64,000 bases of DNA from Heloderma charlesbogerti (Eukaryota; Chordata; Lepidosauria; Squamata; Helodermatidae): assembly GCA_026122225.1 (NCBI GenBank), contig JANEZZ010002699.1, forward strand, positions 62,001-126,000. Reading direction: 5' to 3'. The number at the start of each line of letters is the position of its first letter. The stretch's first letter is position 1. The notes below the pieces were generated by a model. The model was not told where the DNA came from. It saw only the letters and a program-made list of their open reading frames with translations, and did not search any database. Positions 37,886-47,375 of the stretch are shown here, piece by piece. The translations under genes and the position numbers were made by a program.

Positions 37886-39905
37886 TTATTTATTTATTTA
37901 TTGGATTTATTCGCCACCCATCTGGTCGGCTGCCTGCCACTCTAGGCACTGTACAATACTAATAACAACCCAAAATACAACAAATTTACATAATCAACTG
38001 AACATTGAGCAACAACATTGCTCTAAAAAACCCTAACCCACCCCAGCCAGGTTATCAAAGCCTGGCAGAAGCTCATCAAAGAGGGGACATGGCAGAGGTC
38101 ACAAGGGAGGGAATTCCACAGAGTGGGGGCCACCACAGAAAAGGCCCTCTCCCTAGTCCTCACCAGCCTAGCTGTCCTGGCTGCTGGGACAGAGAGAAGG
38201 CCTTCTGAGGCCAATCTCATTGAGCAGTGTCCTTGGTGTTGTTGGAGGCACTCCTTAAGATAGGCTGGGCCGGAACCATATAGAGTTTTTAAGGTCAAGG
38301 CCAACACCTTGATTTGGGCCCAGAAAACAACTGGTAACCAGTGCAACTCCTTCAGCACTGGAGTGATGTGATCTTGCCGGCAGCTGCCTTTAATCATGCA
38401 GGCTGCTGCGTTCTGCACCAGCTGCAACTTCCAAACCATCTTCAAGGGTAACCCCACATAGAGTGCATTAGAGTAGTCGTGGCGAGAGGAGACCAGGGCA
38501 TGAACTACAGATGGGAGGAGATGGTTAGGGAGATAGGGGGCACAGCCGCCGTATCAGATGGAGCTGGTACAGCACCGCTGGCTCACAGCTGACATCAGCT
38601 TATTCCATCCAGCCACTCACCGATTCCAAACACTTGGACAGGGTTTCTACAGCCAACCTTGGCGAGGATGTAAATGAGAGGCAGAGTTTCATGTCATCCA
38701 CATATTGGTGACACTGCACCCCAAACCTCCTGATGATAGCCCCCAGTGGCTTCACATAGATGTTAAATAACATTGGGGAGAGAATAGTACCCTGAGGCAC
38801 CCTGCAAGTGAGCAGCCAAGGGTCTGAAGTCTCCTCCTCCAGAGCTACTCTCTGGTACCTGCTAGAGAAGAAGGAACAGAACCACTGTAATATGATGTCC
38901 CCTATGCCCAACCCTTCCAGGCATTCCAGGAGGATACCATGGTTGATGGTATCAAAAGCTGCTGAGAGGTTGAGGAGAACAAGGAAGGAGGATACACCCC
39001 TATCCAGAGCCCTCCCCATATCATCCACCAAGGCGACTAAGGCTGTTTCTGTCCTATGCCCAGGCTGGAAGCCCAATTGAAATGGATGCAGGTAATCAGC
39101 TTCTTCCAAGTGTGCCTGCAACTGCAATGCCACTACCCGCTCAATCACCTTGCCCCAAAATGGCAGATTTGTGACCGGGTGAAAGTTGTTCATGTCTTGG
39201 AGATCCAAGGAGGGCTTCTTTAACAGTGGTCTTATCACTGCCTCCTTGAGGGCTGATGGCATCACTCCCTCCTCCAGGGAGGCATTCACCACCACCTCGA
39301 TCCCCTCCCTGAGTCTCTCCGTGCAGCTCATAATGAGCCAAGATGGGCAAGGATCGCGTAAGCAGGTGGTTGGCCTTAAAGACGAAAGCACCTTGTCCTC
39401 TTCCTCAGAAGGAAGAAGCTGGAACTGATCCCACACAACCAGTCTGCCACTGGCCGCCCCTCATTCACTAACTGTATCTACAGCGCATGGAATAGCACTC
39501 CTGATCCGGTTGATTTTATCCACAAAGTGCTTTGCAAACTCATCACAGGAGGCCTTAGAATGCTTCATTGGTTCCGGAACAACTGGACCAACCAGGTTCT
39601 GGACCACTTTGAACAGCCTCCTGGGACAGCGCTCTGCGGACGTGATAGAGGCAGCATAAAAATTCTTTTTTGCAGCTCTTATCGCCACGTGGTAGGCTGA
39701 AGCTACCGCTCTAACCCGTGTCCGATTGTCTTCGGAGAGAGATTTCCGCCACTGGCGCTCCAGCTTTCTCCCGCTTCAGAGCTCGCAACCATGGGGTGAA
39801 CCACAGTGCAGTCTGAGCTGTGTTCAGGGGGAGAGGGAGTCTCAGAGCCACCTGGTCTAATACTCCTGAGAAACGAGCATTTTCACATTTCAAGGCTTCC
39901 TCTGG
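37886..39905 (-). mobile_element. L2-clade LINE, long decayed copy
   Basis: Reading minus: N-terminal pieces (39,893-39,461), RT (39,436-38,600, with LSAAFDTINHGILL, VPQGTILSPMLFNIYV and a YVDD box) and C-terminus (38,457-38,023, with LVQNAAACMIKGS and APTLWNSLP). An A/T-rich 3' tail follows at about 37,890-37,910. Stops between parts make it inactive. Its 5' side runs into duplicated block B. Confidence 0.85.
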
Positions 39906-40318
39906 GAAGCACTTCGAGCATCTCTACACCAGCCTAAAATCCCTCATAAGCCTTTAAAGAGGGCTTTCTGCTTCCGTTTTAAATGCAGGATCACAATGGA
40001 CTCCCTTTGCACATGCTTCCTTTCCCCCCTCCTGTTTCCCCCTCCTTCTGCTTCATATCTGCGTCTTCCATATGTTTCATTGATCTAGGTCCCCTTCTTG
40101 CGGCTTTTCCTTTTTCACGGAGAGAACTCAAGCAGGACACAAGTGCGGTAATTTAATACCTCATTATCTCTGATCTTTGTCACAATGGAATAAGGGTCAT
40201 TGAGTGCAGGAGACACCCTGGAGGTTCACGATGTCATCTAAAGGGCCCGCAAACTTCTGTGAGTGAGCAATCTCAGTAGCAGGATAAAAAGCTCCGCTTG
40301 AAGAAGCTCTACGTCTCT

Positions 40319-40380
40319 GTTGTGCAAGCGGTGGGTCCTGTGTGCATAATGGAATCGGTGAGACCCACCGCTTGCGCAAC
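40319..40380. repeat. 19-bp inverted repeat hairpin
   Basis: The arms 40,319-40,337 and 40,362-40,380 ('gcaagcggtgggtc' and 'gacccaccgcttgc' cores) are complementary except for one base, with a 24-nt loop. A degraded form is at about 5,490-5,545 in block A. Confidence 0.7.
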
Positions 40381-40602
40381 AAAATGGGCAGAGCGCAAGA
40401 GAATCGGTGGGGGTGTAAGTGCCTCACTGGATTTCACCCTTGCTCATGGAACTGACCAAAGGGTAGGTACCCCTAGGAACTCTAGGTCATGCCATGCAGG
40501 ACTTCGTGCGAGATGTGTGTATTGTTGAACCAATCGGAAACAGTGACCACAGTGATATTGGATGTACATGTATTGTTTGTTTATTTGTTTATTTAAAACA
40601 TT

Positions 40603-40890
40603 TCTAGAGCCTCGTGTGGCACAGAGTGGTAGGCGGCAGTATTGCAACCGAAACTCTCCCCACGACCTGAGTTCGATCCCAGCGGAAGCCAGGTCTCGGG
40701 TAGCCGGCTCAGGTCGACTCAGCCTTCCATCCTTCCAAGGTGGGTAAAATGAGTACCCAGCTTGCTGGGGAAAGGTAGTCACGACTGGGGAAGGCAATGG
40801 CAAACCACCCCACTACAGCCTGCCATGAAAACGCCAGCGCAAGCGGCGTCCCTCTAGGGGTCAGTAATGACCCAGAGCTTGCAGAGGAGG
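40603..40890 (+). mobile_element. tRNA-derived SINE
   Basis: A polymerase III A-box-like 'tggcacagagtggtaggcgg' and a B-box 'gagttcgatcc' are spaced as in a tRNA. A body with 'ggtagccggctcaggtcgac' and 'ggcaatggcaaaccacccc' follows. A CTTT microsatellite tail follows directly. It is absent from the matching place in block A. Confidence 0.8.
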
Positions 40891-40892
40891 AA

Positions 40893-40947
<55 letters not shown>
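40891..40947. repeat. (CTTT)n microsatellite
   Basis: About 14 consecutive TTTC units form the tail of the SINE. The open frame across it is an artefact. Confidence 0.95.
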
Positions 40948-40949
40948 AC

Positions 40950-41600
40950 ATTTCTATCCTGCCCTATATCATTAAGATCTCAGGGCAGCATACAGATAAA
41001 ACCAATTTAAACTGTATGAAACAAATAATTTAAACACCTAAAGACATATTAAAGTATTAAACAAGCTAAGACCAGTTAAAATCTAAAACAATGAAACACG
41101 TAAAACAATGTGCCGGGGAATGCATTTAGCCCTCCAAGGCTTTGGTAAAAAGCCATGCTTTTACTTGGCAGCGAAATGAGACCAATGTCTGCACCAACTG
41201 GGCCTCCAAGGGGAGGGCATTCCACAACTGGGGTGTTACAGCAGAGAAGACCCTCTCCCATGTCCCAACATAGTGTATGTCTCGTACTGGTGGGACGCGA
41301 AGAAGGCCTCCTCCAACAGATCTCAGTTCTCAGGCAGGCATATATAGGGGGAGGTGCTCCCTCAAATATCGAGGTCCCAAGCCAGCACCAAAACCTTGAA
41401 TTCAGACTGGAAGTGTATTGGCAGCCAGTGCAATTCCTTTAAAACTGGTGTTATATGATTTTGCTGAGGTGTTCCTGTCAGCAGTGTAGCTGCTGCATTT
41501 CGCACTAGCTGCAACTTCCAAGTCATCTTCAAGGGCAGCCCTACGTAAAGTGCATTGCAATAGTCTAATCCAATCCATTGCAATAGTCTAATATCCAATA
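40950..41600 (-). mobile_element. L2-clade LINE 3' part
   Basis: The ORF2 C-terminal region reads minus at 41,598-41,362 (DYCNALYVGLPLK, LVRNAAATLLTGT, ITPVLKELHWLP). The 3' untranslated end is at about 40,950-41,080. It has stops and is inactive. Confidence 0.75.
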
Positions 41601-41689
41601 CTGAAGTGTAAAATTGCTGAGGAAGTCTAACATGGTCAAATTTGATTCTGAAAGAGGAAACCTCTAAAGAGGAAGTTGAAAGGGGTACT

Positions 41690-42080
41690 CAATAGGGTTA
41701 TCTCTTGCCAAAATCCTTGGAGCTTACCGAAAACCACAACAATAGTAACTCAACTAAAATGTATACTGCCTGTCAGGAAAGGTGGCACCAAGTCCAAGAG
41801 GTCACCAGCCTGGTTAAAAGTTGTGCCAAGGAAGCTGTCAGAGAAAAGGAAGTCTTGCCCAAATGAGGAGAACATAAAGGAAAACAAACTTGCTCAAAGG
41901 AGGTGAAAAACACGCAATGTGTGATGCAAAACTTTGTTTTGAGGTCCACATTGCTAAGAACTCCAAAGCCAATAATAAGGAATTATTTAAATATATCAGA
42001 AGCAGGAAACCAGCTAGGGAGGCAATTGGACCGCTGGATAACAATGGAGTTAAAGGAGTACAAAAGGAAGATAAGGGTGG
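41690..42080 (+). mobile_element. CR1 LINE ORF2 linker fragment
   Basis: This is the block B counterpart of 5,812-6,160. Broken frames match the CR1 endonuclease-RT linker. It ends where a miniature-element arm begins (42,075). Confidence 0.6.
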
Positions 42081-42140
42081 GATCCTATGCATGTTTAGAA
42101 AGAAAAAGTCCTACAACTCCCAGCATTCCCCAGCCTGAGG
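42075..42140. mobile_element. Single arm of hairpin miniature element
   Basis: 'gggatcctatgcatgtttag' followed by 'gtcctacaactcccagcatt' matches the left arm of 18,323-18,453. Confidence 0.6.
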
Positions 42141-42670
42141 GGAATGCAGTTAGGAGGGCTGGCAAAGGAAGGAGGGCTGGGACACTACCTCAAGTTGGGT
42201 GCAGAATTCAAAGCGCTGGTTATGAACCATAAAGCCCCATCTGGCTTGGGAATGGGCTACCCGAAAGACCGCTTTCTCCCGTATGAGCCTGTCTGGGTCC
42301 GAAGACCATTGGGAGAAGCCCTTTTTTCGAGACCAGTGCCTTCACAGGTGCATTTAGTGGTGACCCATGAGGGGGCCTTTTCAGAGGCTGCTCCCAGACT
42401 GTGGAACTCCCTCCCAAAGGAGGCTGAGTCTGCTCCTTCTCTGCTCTCCTCGTGATGGCAGGCAAAGACCACTCCATTCAAAAAACCTTTGGCTTGTAAG
42501 TGGGTCGGTTGGGTTGGGTGCTGGTTTTTTACTTTCAGTCTGTAACTGTTATCTCTTATTGTATTTCAATGTATTGTGTTATTGTTTTAATCCCTTTCAA
42601 TTCTGCCTGTAGGATGCCTCGAGTGCCATTTTTTTTGGTAGAAAGCAAGGGTACAAATAAAATAAATAAA
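42140..42670 (+). mobile_element. L2-type LINE 3' end (block B)
   Basis: It carries an ORF2 C-terminus (HEGAFSEAAPRLWNSLPKEAE) and a 3' end closing in 'acaaataaaataaataaag'. It is paralogous to 6,160-6,495, with a longer retained 5' part. Confidence 0.7.
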
Positions 42671-43330
42671 GAAATTGTGCGTGCATTCGTGTATATCCGG
42701 GGTGGGGAAGGTGTGGCTGTCCTGATGCTGTTGGACTGCAACTCGTTCCTCATCATTGGGTGTGCTTTTGAGGGTGGAGGAACTTGCAGCCCAACAGTAC
42801 CTAGAAGGCCACATGTCCTCAAAGATTTTCTTGATCCTGGCTCTTTTGTGCATGCTTCTTTAAGAAAAGTGAGGCCAAGCTCACCTTCTCCCCCTCACTG
42901 ACCCATGGCAGAAGTTGGAGCCATGTCCGTGAGCTCTCGCAAACATGTTTTTCTCCAGCTCCGCATCTGTGCCTCAAGCCATGCGGAGCCTATGAAGTTG
43001 CCGAGGTGACACTTCCCCTTGGAATTATCAAAAGCATAGTGATTTATTTTAATGTTTGCCAATGCTCAAGAGAGCTTACTGGAGCTGGCCTTTGAGACCA
43101 ATAAAATCAACATCAGAATCAAGGACAATGTCAGGAAACCTCTTGCACCATGCCTGAAAAGCTTGGTGCATAAAATACGTCCTGTGCAATCAAGAGCTTG
43201 AGCTAAGATCTAGGGCAGGTTGGATGACCATGCCTGTGGTGTAGTTTAGTATAACCCCCCTTCCCAGTCAGAATGTATTATATTTGCAAAGACACTGCAG
43301 CTGTGGTCTTGCAAGTTTCTTTATGCCTTC

Positions 43331-43336
43331 TAATTA
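43331..43336. promoter_or_regulatory. TAATTA core upstream of duplicated V2R exon 1
   Basis: It lies 67 bp before the ATG, exactly as at 7,174-7,179. Confidence 0.25.
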
Positions 43337-43397
43337 GCTGTCTATGGAGGTGAAAGGAGCAGTCACAAGGGAGTTCTAGGAAGCGGGTCGGCCCAGA

Positions 43398-43618
43398 ATG
43401 ATATCAGTGCTGCTGGTCTTGCTGCTGCTGCTGCTGCCCCGTGCAGCCCAGGAGATGCAGAAGGCAAAATGTCCCTGGAATCTGATCGGAGGTCAAACTG
43501 GAGCATCGAACTATTACCGGCCAGGAGACTACCTCATTGGCGGAGTCATGTCTTCACAGTATTTTCAGAGTCAACAACCATACGTCTTTTCCAAGTCCCC
43601 GTTACACAGGGTTGATCC
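43398..43618 (+). pseudogene. V2R exon 1, second copy (partial duplicate gene)
   Basis: This 221-nt exon has an intact ATG, signal peptide and CC|GTAAGT donor. It differs from 7,241-7,461 at five bases, changing two residues (I to M in GGVMSSQYF, K to S in FQSQQPY). No exon 2-6 sequence follows in the next 20 kb, which is filled by retrotransposons and a Maverick. In the first copy exon 2 is only 2.4 kb away. It is best read as an orphan exon from a partial duplication. The remaining exons could lie beyond 64,000, so pseudogene status is an inference. Confidence 0.8.
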
Positions 43619-44700
43619 GTAAGTAATGCTGGTTTAGTGCTGCCCAACCTCCACTCCCATTGTCCCCATTTATTGGACCCTGCCCATATTTCCTGGTGCC
43701 CCTGGTCACCTCGAGGCATTTGCTTTCCCCTGTTGTGCCTTTTGAGGGAGAATTCGGACGTTGTAAACATGAAGGGAAGACTTAGTTCAGCGTGATCATG
43801 TATGGCTGGATAACCAGGGTTTCCTGGCATAGTTTGAACCAAAATAACAACCACCCTCTTGGCTTTGAAAGAAAGACAAGACACAGGCTGGCGCCAGGGT
43901 GGCTTTTTCTGGCTGGTGGTCTAAACACAGACATCCCACAGCTTCCCCCTCCATCCCCAGCATAACTGTCTGTTATGAGGCAGCAAATGTACTTGGGTGT
44001 ATCTGACTTGCAGCTATTCTTCAGTAAGTAGAGTGAATCTCCAGGCAGGGCTGTGAAATCCCCTGCCTGAAAACCCGGAGGGCTGCTGGCACTCAGTGTT
44101 GGCAATTCTGGGCTAGATGCACCAACAGTGTGGCTCAGTCTGAGGCTGCTTCCCGTGTTACCAAATCCATTGTGCAATTCAGCGTTGGGGGAGAGGTGGG
44201 GCAGGGTGAATGCGCAACTTGTGTTCTTTGGCAGCACAAACTGGGTGTTAGTTACCACTGTTTTTCTTAGATAGGTTGGAGCGCCAGTGATTTTTTTAGT
44301 TTCCCCAGTCCCTCTGTGACATCACCTCCTGCGAGGTATCTGGAGAATTGATGCCCCATGCCTGACTTTCCCATTGCAGTGAGGCTGAAGGAAGAATGGA
44401 GAAAACCCCAGGGAGAAAAACAAGTGATCAGGCAACTGTCTTTCTGCAGTGAAAAGAAGGTCTCTCCTTTACAGCTTGGTGCAATGATAATTTGAGATAA
44501 CAGTTTCCAGTTGGAACTCTGCACATTTTTATCTCCAGGTGCAAAGTAGTTTATGCAACTTCAAAATGGAAATCTATAATACCTTTATGCAAGTGCAGTG
44601 CAGCCTGGGACTCAATTTGGCTCAAGGAGATTGTACACTGGACTCTGTATATAAGATTATTATCTTGTCTCTTCTCTTCTCTTCTCTTCTCTTCTCATCT
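43619..44700. other. Duplicated intron 1 sequence, no gene seen
   Basis: Homologous to 7,462-8,640 without the BovB-type insertion. There is a short CTTCT-type run at about 44,673-44,698. No coding content is recognised. Confidence 0.5.
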
Positions 44701-44704
44701 TATC

Positions 44705-45134
44705 AACATACAAACATAAGAACAACCATGCTAAATCAGACCAAGGGTCCAACTAGTCCAGCACTCTGTTCAGACAGTGGCCAAACAGCTGGACCCAGTG
44801 ATTTTTTTTAACTTCCAATATGTCAATAAGGCCTAGAATGTAATCTCTTGTCACCACTATTTGCCTGAGTTCCTCTGAATCTCTTCCTGAAAATATCAAT
44901 TAAGGCATGTATATCTAATCTTTTTCTTCTGCAGTGAAGACAGAAAAAAAATATAGTTTCTCTGCAATCTTCTTATCCTCCTTTAGTACTCCTTTAACTG
45001 CATTATCCAGTGATCCAATTGCCTCCCTTGCTGTTCTCCTGGTTCTGATGTATTTGAAGAATTCTTTATTTTTAGCCTTGATGTTATTAGCAATATGCAC
45101 CTCAAAATGCCTTTTTTCCATCCCTTATTACTAA
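44705..45134 (-). mobile_element. CR1 LINE fragment, cut at the duplication limit
   Basis: It has the same internally deleted CR1 structure as 8,640-9,069 (3' end joined to ORF2 linker, minus 45,121-44,915 with [17 protein letters not shown]). It stops abruptly at 45,134, while the block A copy continues. Confidence 0.75.
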
Positions 45135-45905
45135 GGCTGTGCACGGACCCCCCACTTTGCTTCGGATGCCAATTTGGACCTTCTGAAGCAGCCTCACTTC
45201 ACTTCTGACTGATTTCACCCTATCTGCTTCGCTTCAGATTCAGATCTGAAGCAAGATTTGGATATGCAACTTATTCAGATATGATGTTTTCCCTTCGACT
45301 TGCGTTGGAAAACAGAAATGGCCATTTGTGGTTTTCATGAAACCTGGGGCCCTGGCTGCCCCCATGGAGCTGATTCTACCTGCCAAATTTCAGACAGTTT
45401 ATCCAAGTAGTTCATGTGCTCGGCACAGGTAAAATGTGCTGTTCTCAGAAACTCAAACCAAAGGTCATAATCAGAGAATTTAGGTGTTTAAGCAGTGATT
45501 AGAAAGAGGACACTATCCCTAATCTCTGCTGTAGGTTTCTTTGAAGTGCAAATAACCCCTCTCCCCTAGTACTACTTTCCGATTCAGCTTCATAGCGGAT
45601 GACCTCAGGCTCTCTTTGGCTGAATGGAAGACACATTACCTGGGAAAACAGGTTGGCAGGGTAGTTTTTGTGCTATGTGGCTTTTTCAATGAAAACTCTC
45701 AAAGCAAAGAGCTCTAACTTTTCACTGGTTGCAGAGGAGGGTCCAAGTAGCACCTCACCCTCCTCTGCCCCTGCCAAGTCCCTGAAGATGCCTAATATTG
45801 GGCTTGCTTTGCCACACAGTGTAATATTAAATTTAAATAATATATGTTAATATGTGTCCTTGTGTGTAGTGCTTTGCCACACACCGATGGCTTGACCACA
45901 ACACA
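45135..45905. other. Unassigned sequence right of the duplication
   Basis: It starts 'aaggctgtgcacggacc' and looks like an interspersed repeat, but I cannot assign a family. No convincing coding frame. Confidence 0.3.
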
Positions 45906-46350
45906 AGCGCACACACACGCACACACACACACACACGAGCAAAGGAAAAGCAAATACAGAACTACCTTCACACAAAGAAAAGGGTCTTTAATTTTTTGGG
46001 GGGAATATAGAGTTCAAAACTGTGAAGGGAAGGAAAGGAATACAGGGATTAAGAAGGGCAGGGTAGGTGGGTGGGGAGCCAAGAACAAGGAAAGGAAAGG
46101 AAAGTGTGTGTGTGGGTGTGTGTGTGTATTCAAGAAAGAAAGAAAGAAAGAAAGGAAGGAAGGAAGGAAGGAAGGAAGGAAGGAAGGAAGGAAAAGCAAA
46201 TACAGAACTACCTTCATGCAAAGAAAAGGGTCTTTAATTTTTTTTTGTGGGGGAATATAGAGTTCAAAACCGGGAAGGGAAGAGAAGGAATACAGGGATT
46301 GAGAAGGGCCGGGTGGGTGGGTGGGGAGCCAAGAACAAGGAAAGGAAAAT
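45906..46350. repeat. (CA)n and (GGAA)n microsatellites between two copies of a tandem unit
   Basis: Bases 45,944-46,104 and 46,190-46,350 are two copies of the same unit ('ggaaaagcaaatacagaact' to 'caaggaaaggaaa'). A (GT)n and (GAAA/GGAA)n run separates them, and a (CA)n run lies to the left. Lysine/glycine-rich open frames here are artefacts. Confidence 0.85.
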
Positions 46351-46394
46351 ACTTATTAGTAACAATAATAAACAATAAAAGCTTCATATAATAT

Positions 46395-46812
46395 CCTGTC
46401 TACTAGAATCTCACAACTGGAAGCATTTACACGAAGAGTGAACCTACGCATTATTGGCATCAAATAATTACCCAATGATGTAAGCCTGTCTAAATTCTTG
46501 GATAAATTCCTGCATGAACTACTTGCTTTGCCATCTGATTATTTACTTGACATTGAGCATGCATTCTGTGCTCCAAGTTCGATGCATGGGGTTAAAGGGA
46601 CTGCTGTTACTGTTATAGTTCAGTTTGCAAGAGTTTCTACAAAAAATTACATCCTGCGTGTGGCAAGAGGGAGGGGAGTTCTTCTTTGGGGGGCCAAAAC
46701 AAGTTAAGATGATGCTATTTCTGGATTACACTAAAGAAATTGCTGATAAAAGAAGGAAATTCACTAAGGTGAGAAATCAAGCAAGACAAATGAATTTACA
46801 ATACCACATAAA
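46395..46812 (+). mobile_element. L1 ORF1 fragment
   Basis: Plus-strand frames match the L1 ORF1 at 14,343-14,965: FLDKFLHELLALPSDY and [18 protein letters not shown]. Small indels break the frame. It is interrupted at 46,813 by a BovB tail. Confidence 0.75.
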
Positions 46813-47299
46813 ATGTTGTTGTTGTTCAGTCGTTAAGTCATGTCCGACTCTTCGTGACCTCATGGACCACAGCACACCAGGCCCTCCTGTCCTCCGCTCT
46901 CTCCCAGAGTGTGCTCAAGTTCATATTCATTGCATCGGTGATGCTACCTAGCCATCTCATCCTCTGCCGTCCCCTTCTCCTTTTGCCTTCCATCTTTCCC
47001 AGCATCAGGGCCTTTTCCAGGGAGTTTTCTCTTCACATTAGGTGGCCAAAATATTTGAGCTTCAGCTTCAGTATGTGTCCTTCCAATGAGCAGTCAGGGT
47101 TGATTTCCTTTAGGATTGACTGATTTGACCTCCTTGCAGTCCAGGGGACTCGTAAGAGTCTTCTCCAGCACCACAGTTCGAAAGCATCAATTCTTCGGCG
47201 CTCAGCCTTCCTTATAGTCCAGCTCTCACAGCCATATGTTGCTACTGGGAAAACCATAGCTTTGATTAGATGGACCTTTGTCGGCAAGGTCCATCTAAT
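46813..47299 (-). mobile_element. BovB 3' fragment, 5'-truncated
   Basis: Tail (GTT)n at the left, then the last 160 codons of BovB read on the minus strand (47,287-47,033). The truncated 5' end is followed by a perfect 14-bp inverted copy of its own last bases (47,265-47,278 versus 47,286-47,299). Confidence 0.85.
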
Positions 47300-47375
47300 T
47301 GGCTTTCATGATTGGCCAACCTGGTGGAGTGTCTGTGCCCCACCGCCAACTTTTCCCACTTCACTCTGCAACGGA

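Larger units (their letters stand above)
39858..45134 (+). repeat. Duplicated block B (second V2R exon 1); partner 5,418-9,069
   Basis: It has the same element order as block A, but enlarged by a private SINE, CTTT microsatellite and L2 fragment (about 40,565-41,590). It lacks the BovB-type tail of block A. The right limit cuts a CR1 fragment in mid-sequence at 45,134. No exon 2-6 homology follows in the remaining 19 kb. Confidence 0.85.

Noticed and set aside
40603..40680. Possible tRNA gene
   Set aside because: A- and B-box-like words exist, but the sequence continues into a SINE body with microsatellite tail and does not form a full cloverleaf.
40797..41033. Frame with repeated FLSFFLS
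   Set aside because: It is translation of a CTTT microsatellite behind a SINE.
45844..46391. Lys/Glu/Gly-rich frames on both strands
   Set aside because: They are generated by (GGAA)n, (GAAA)n and (GT)n microsatellites.
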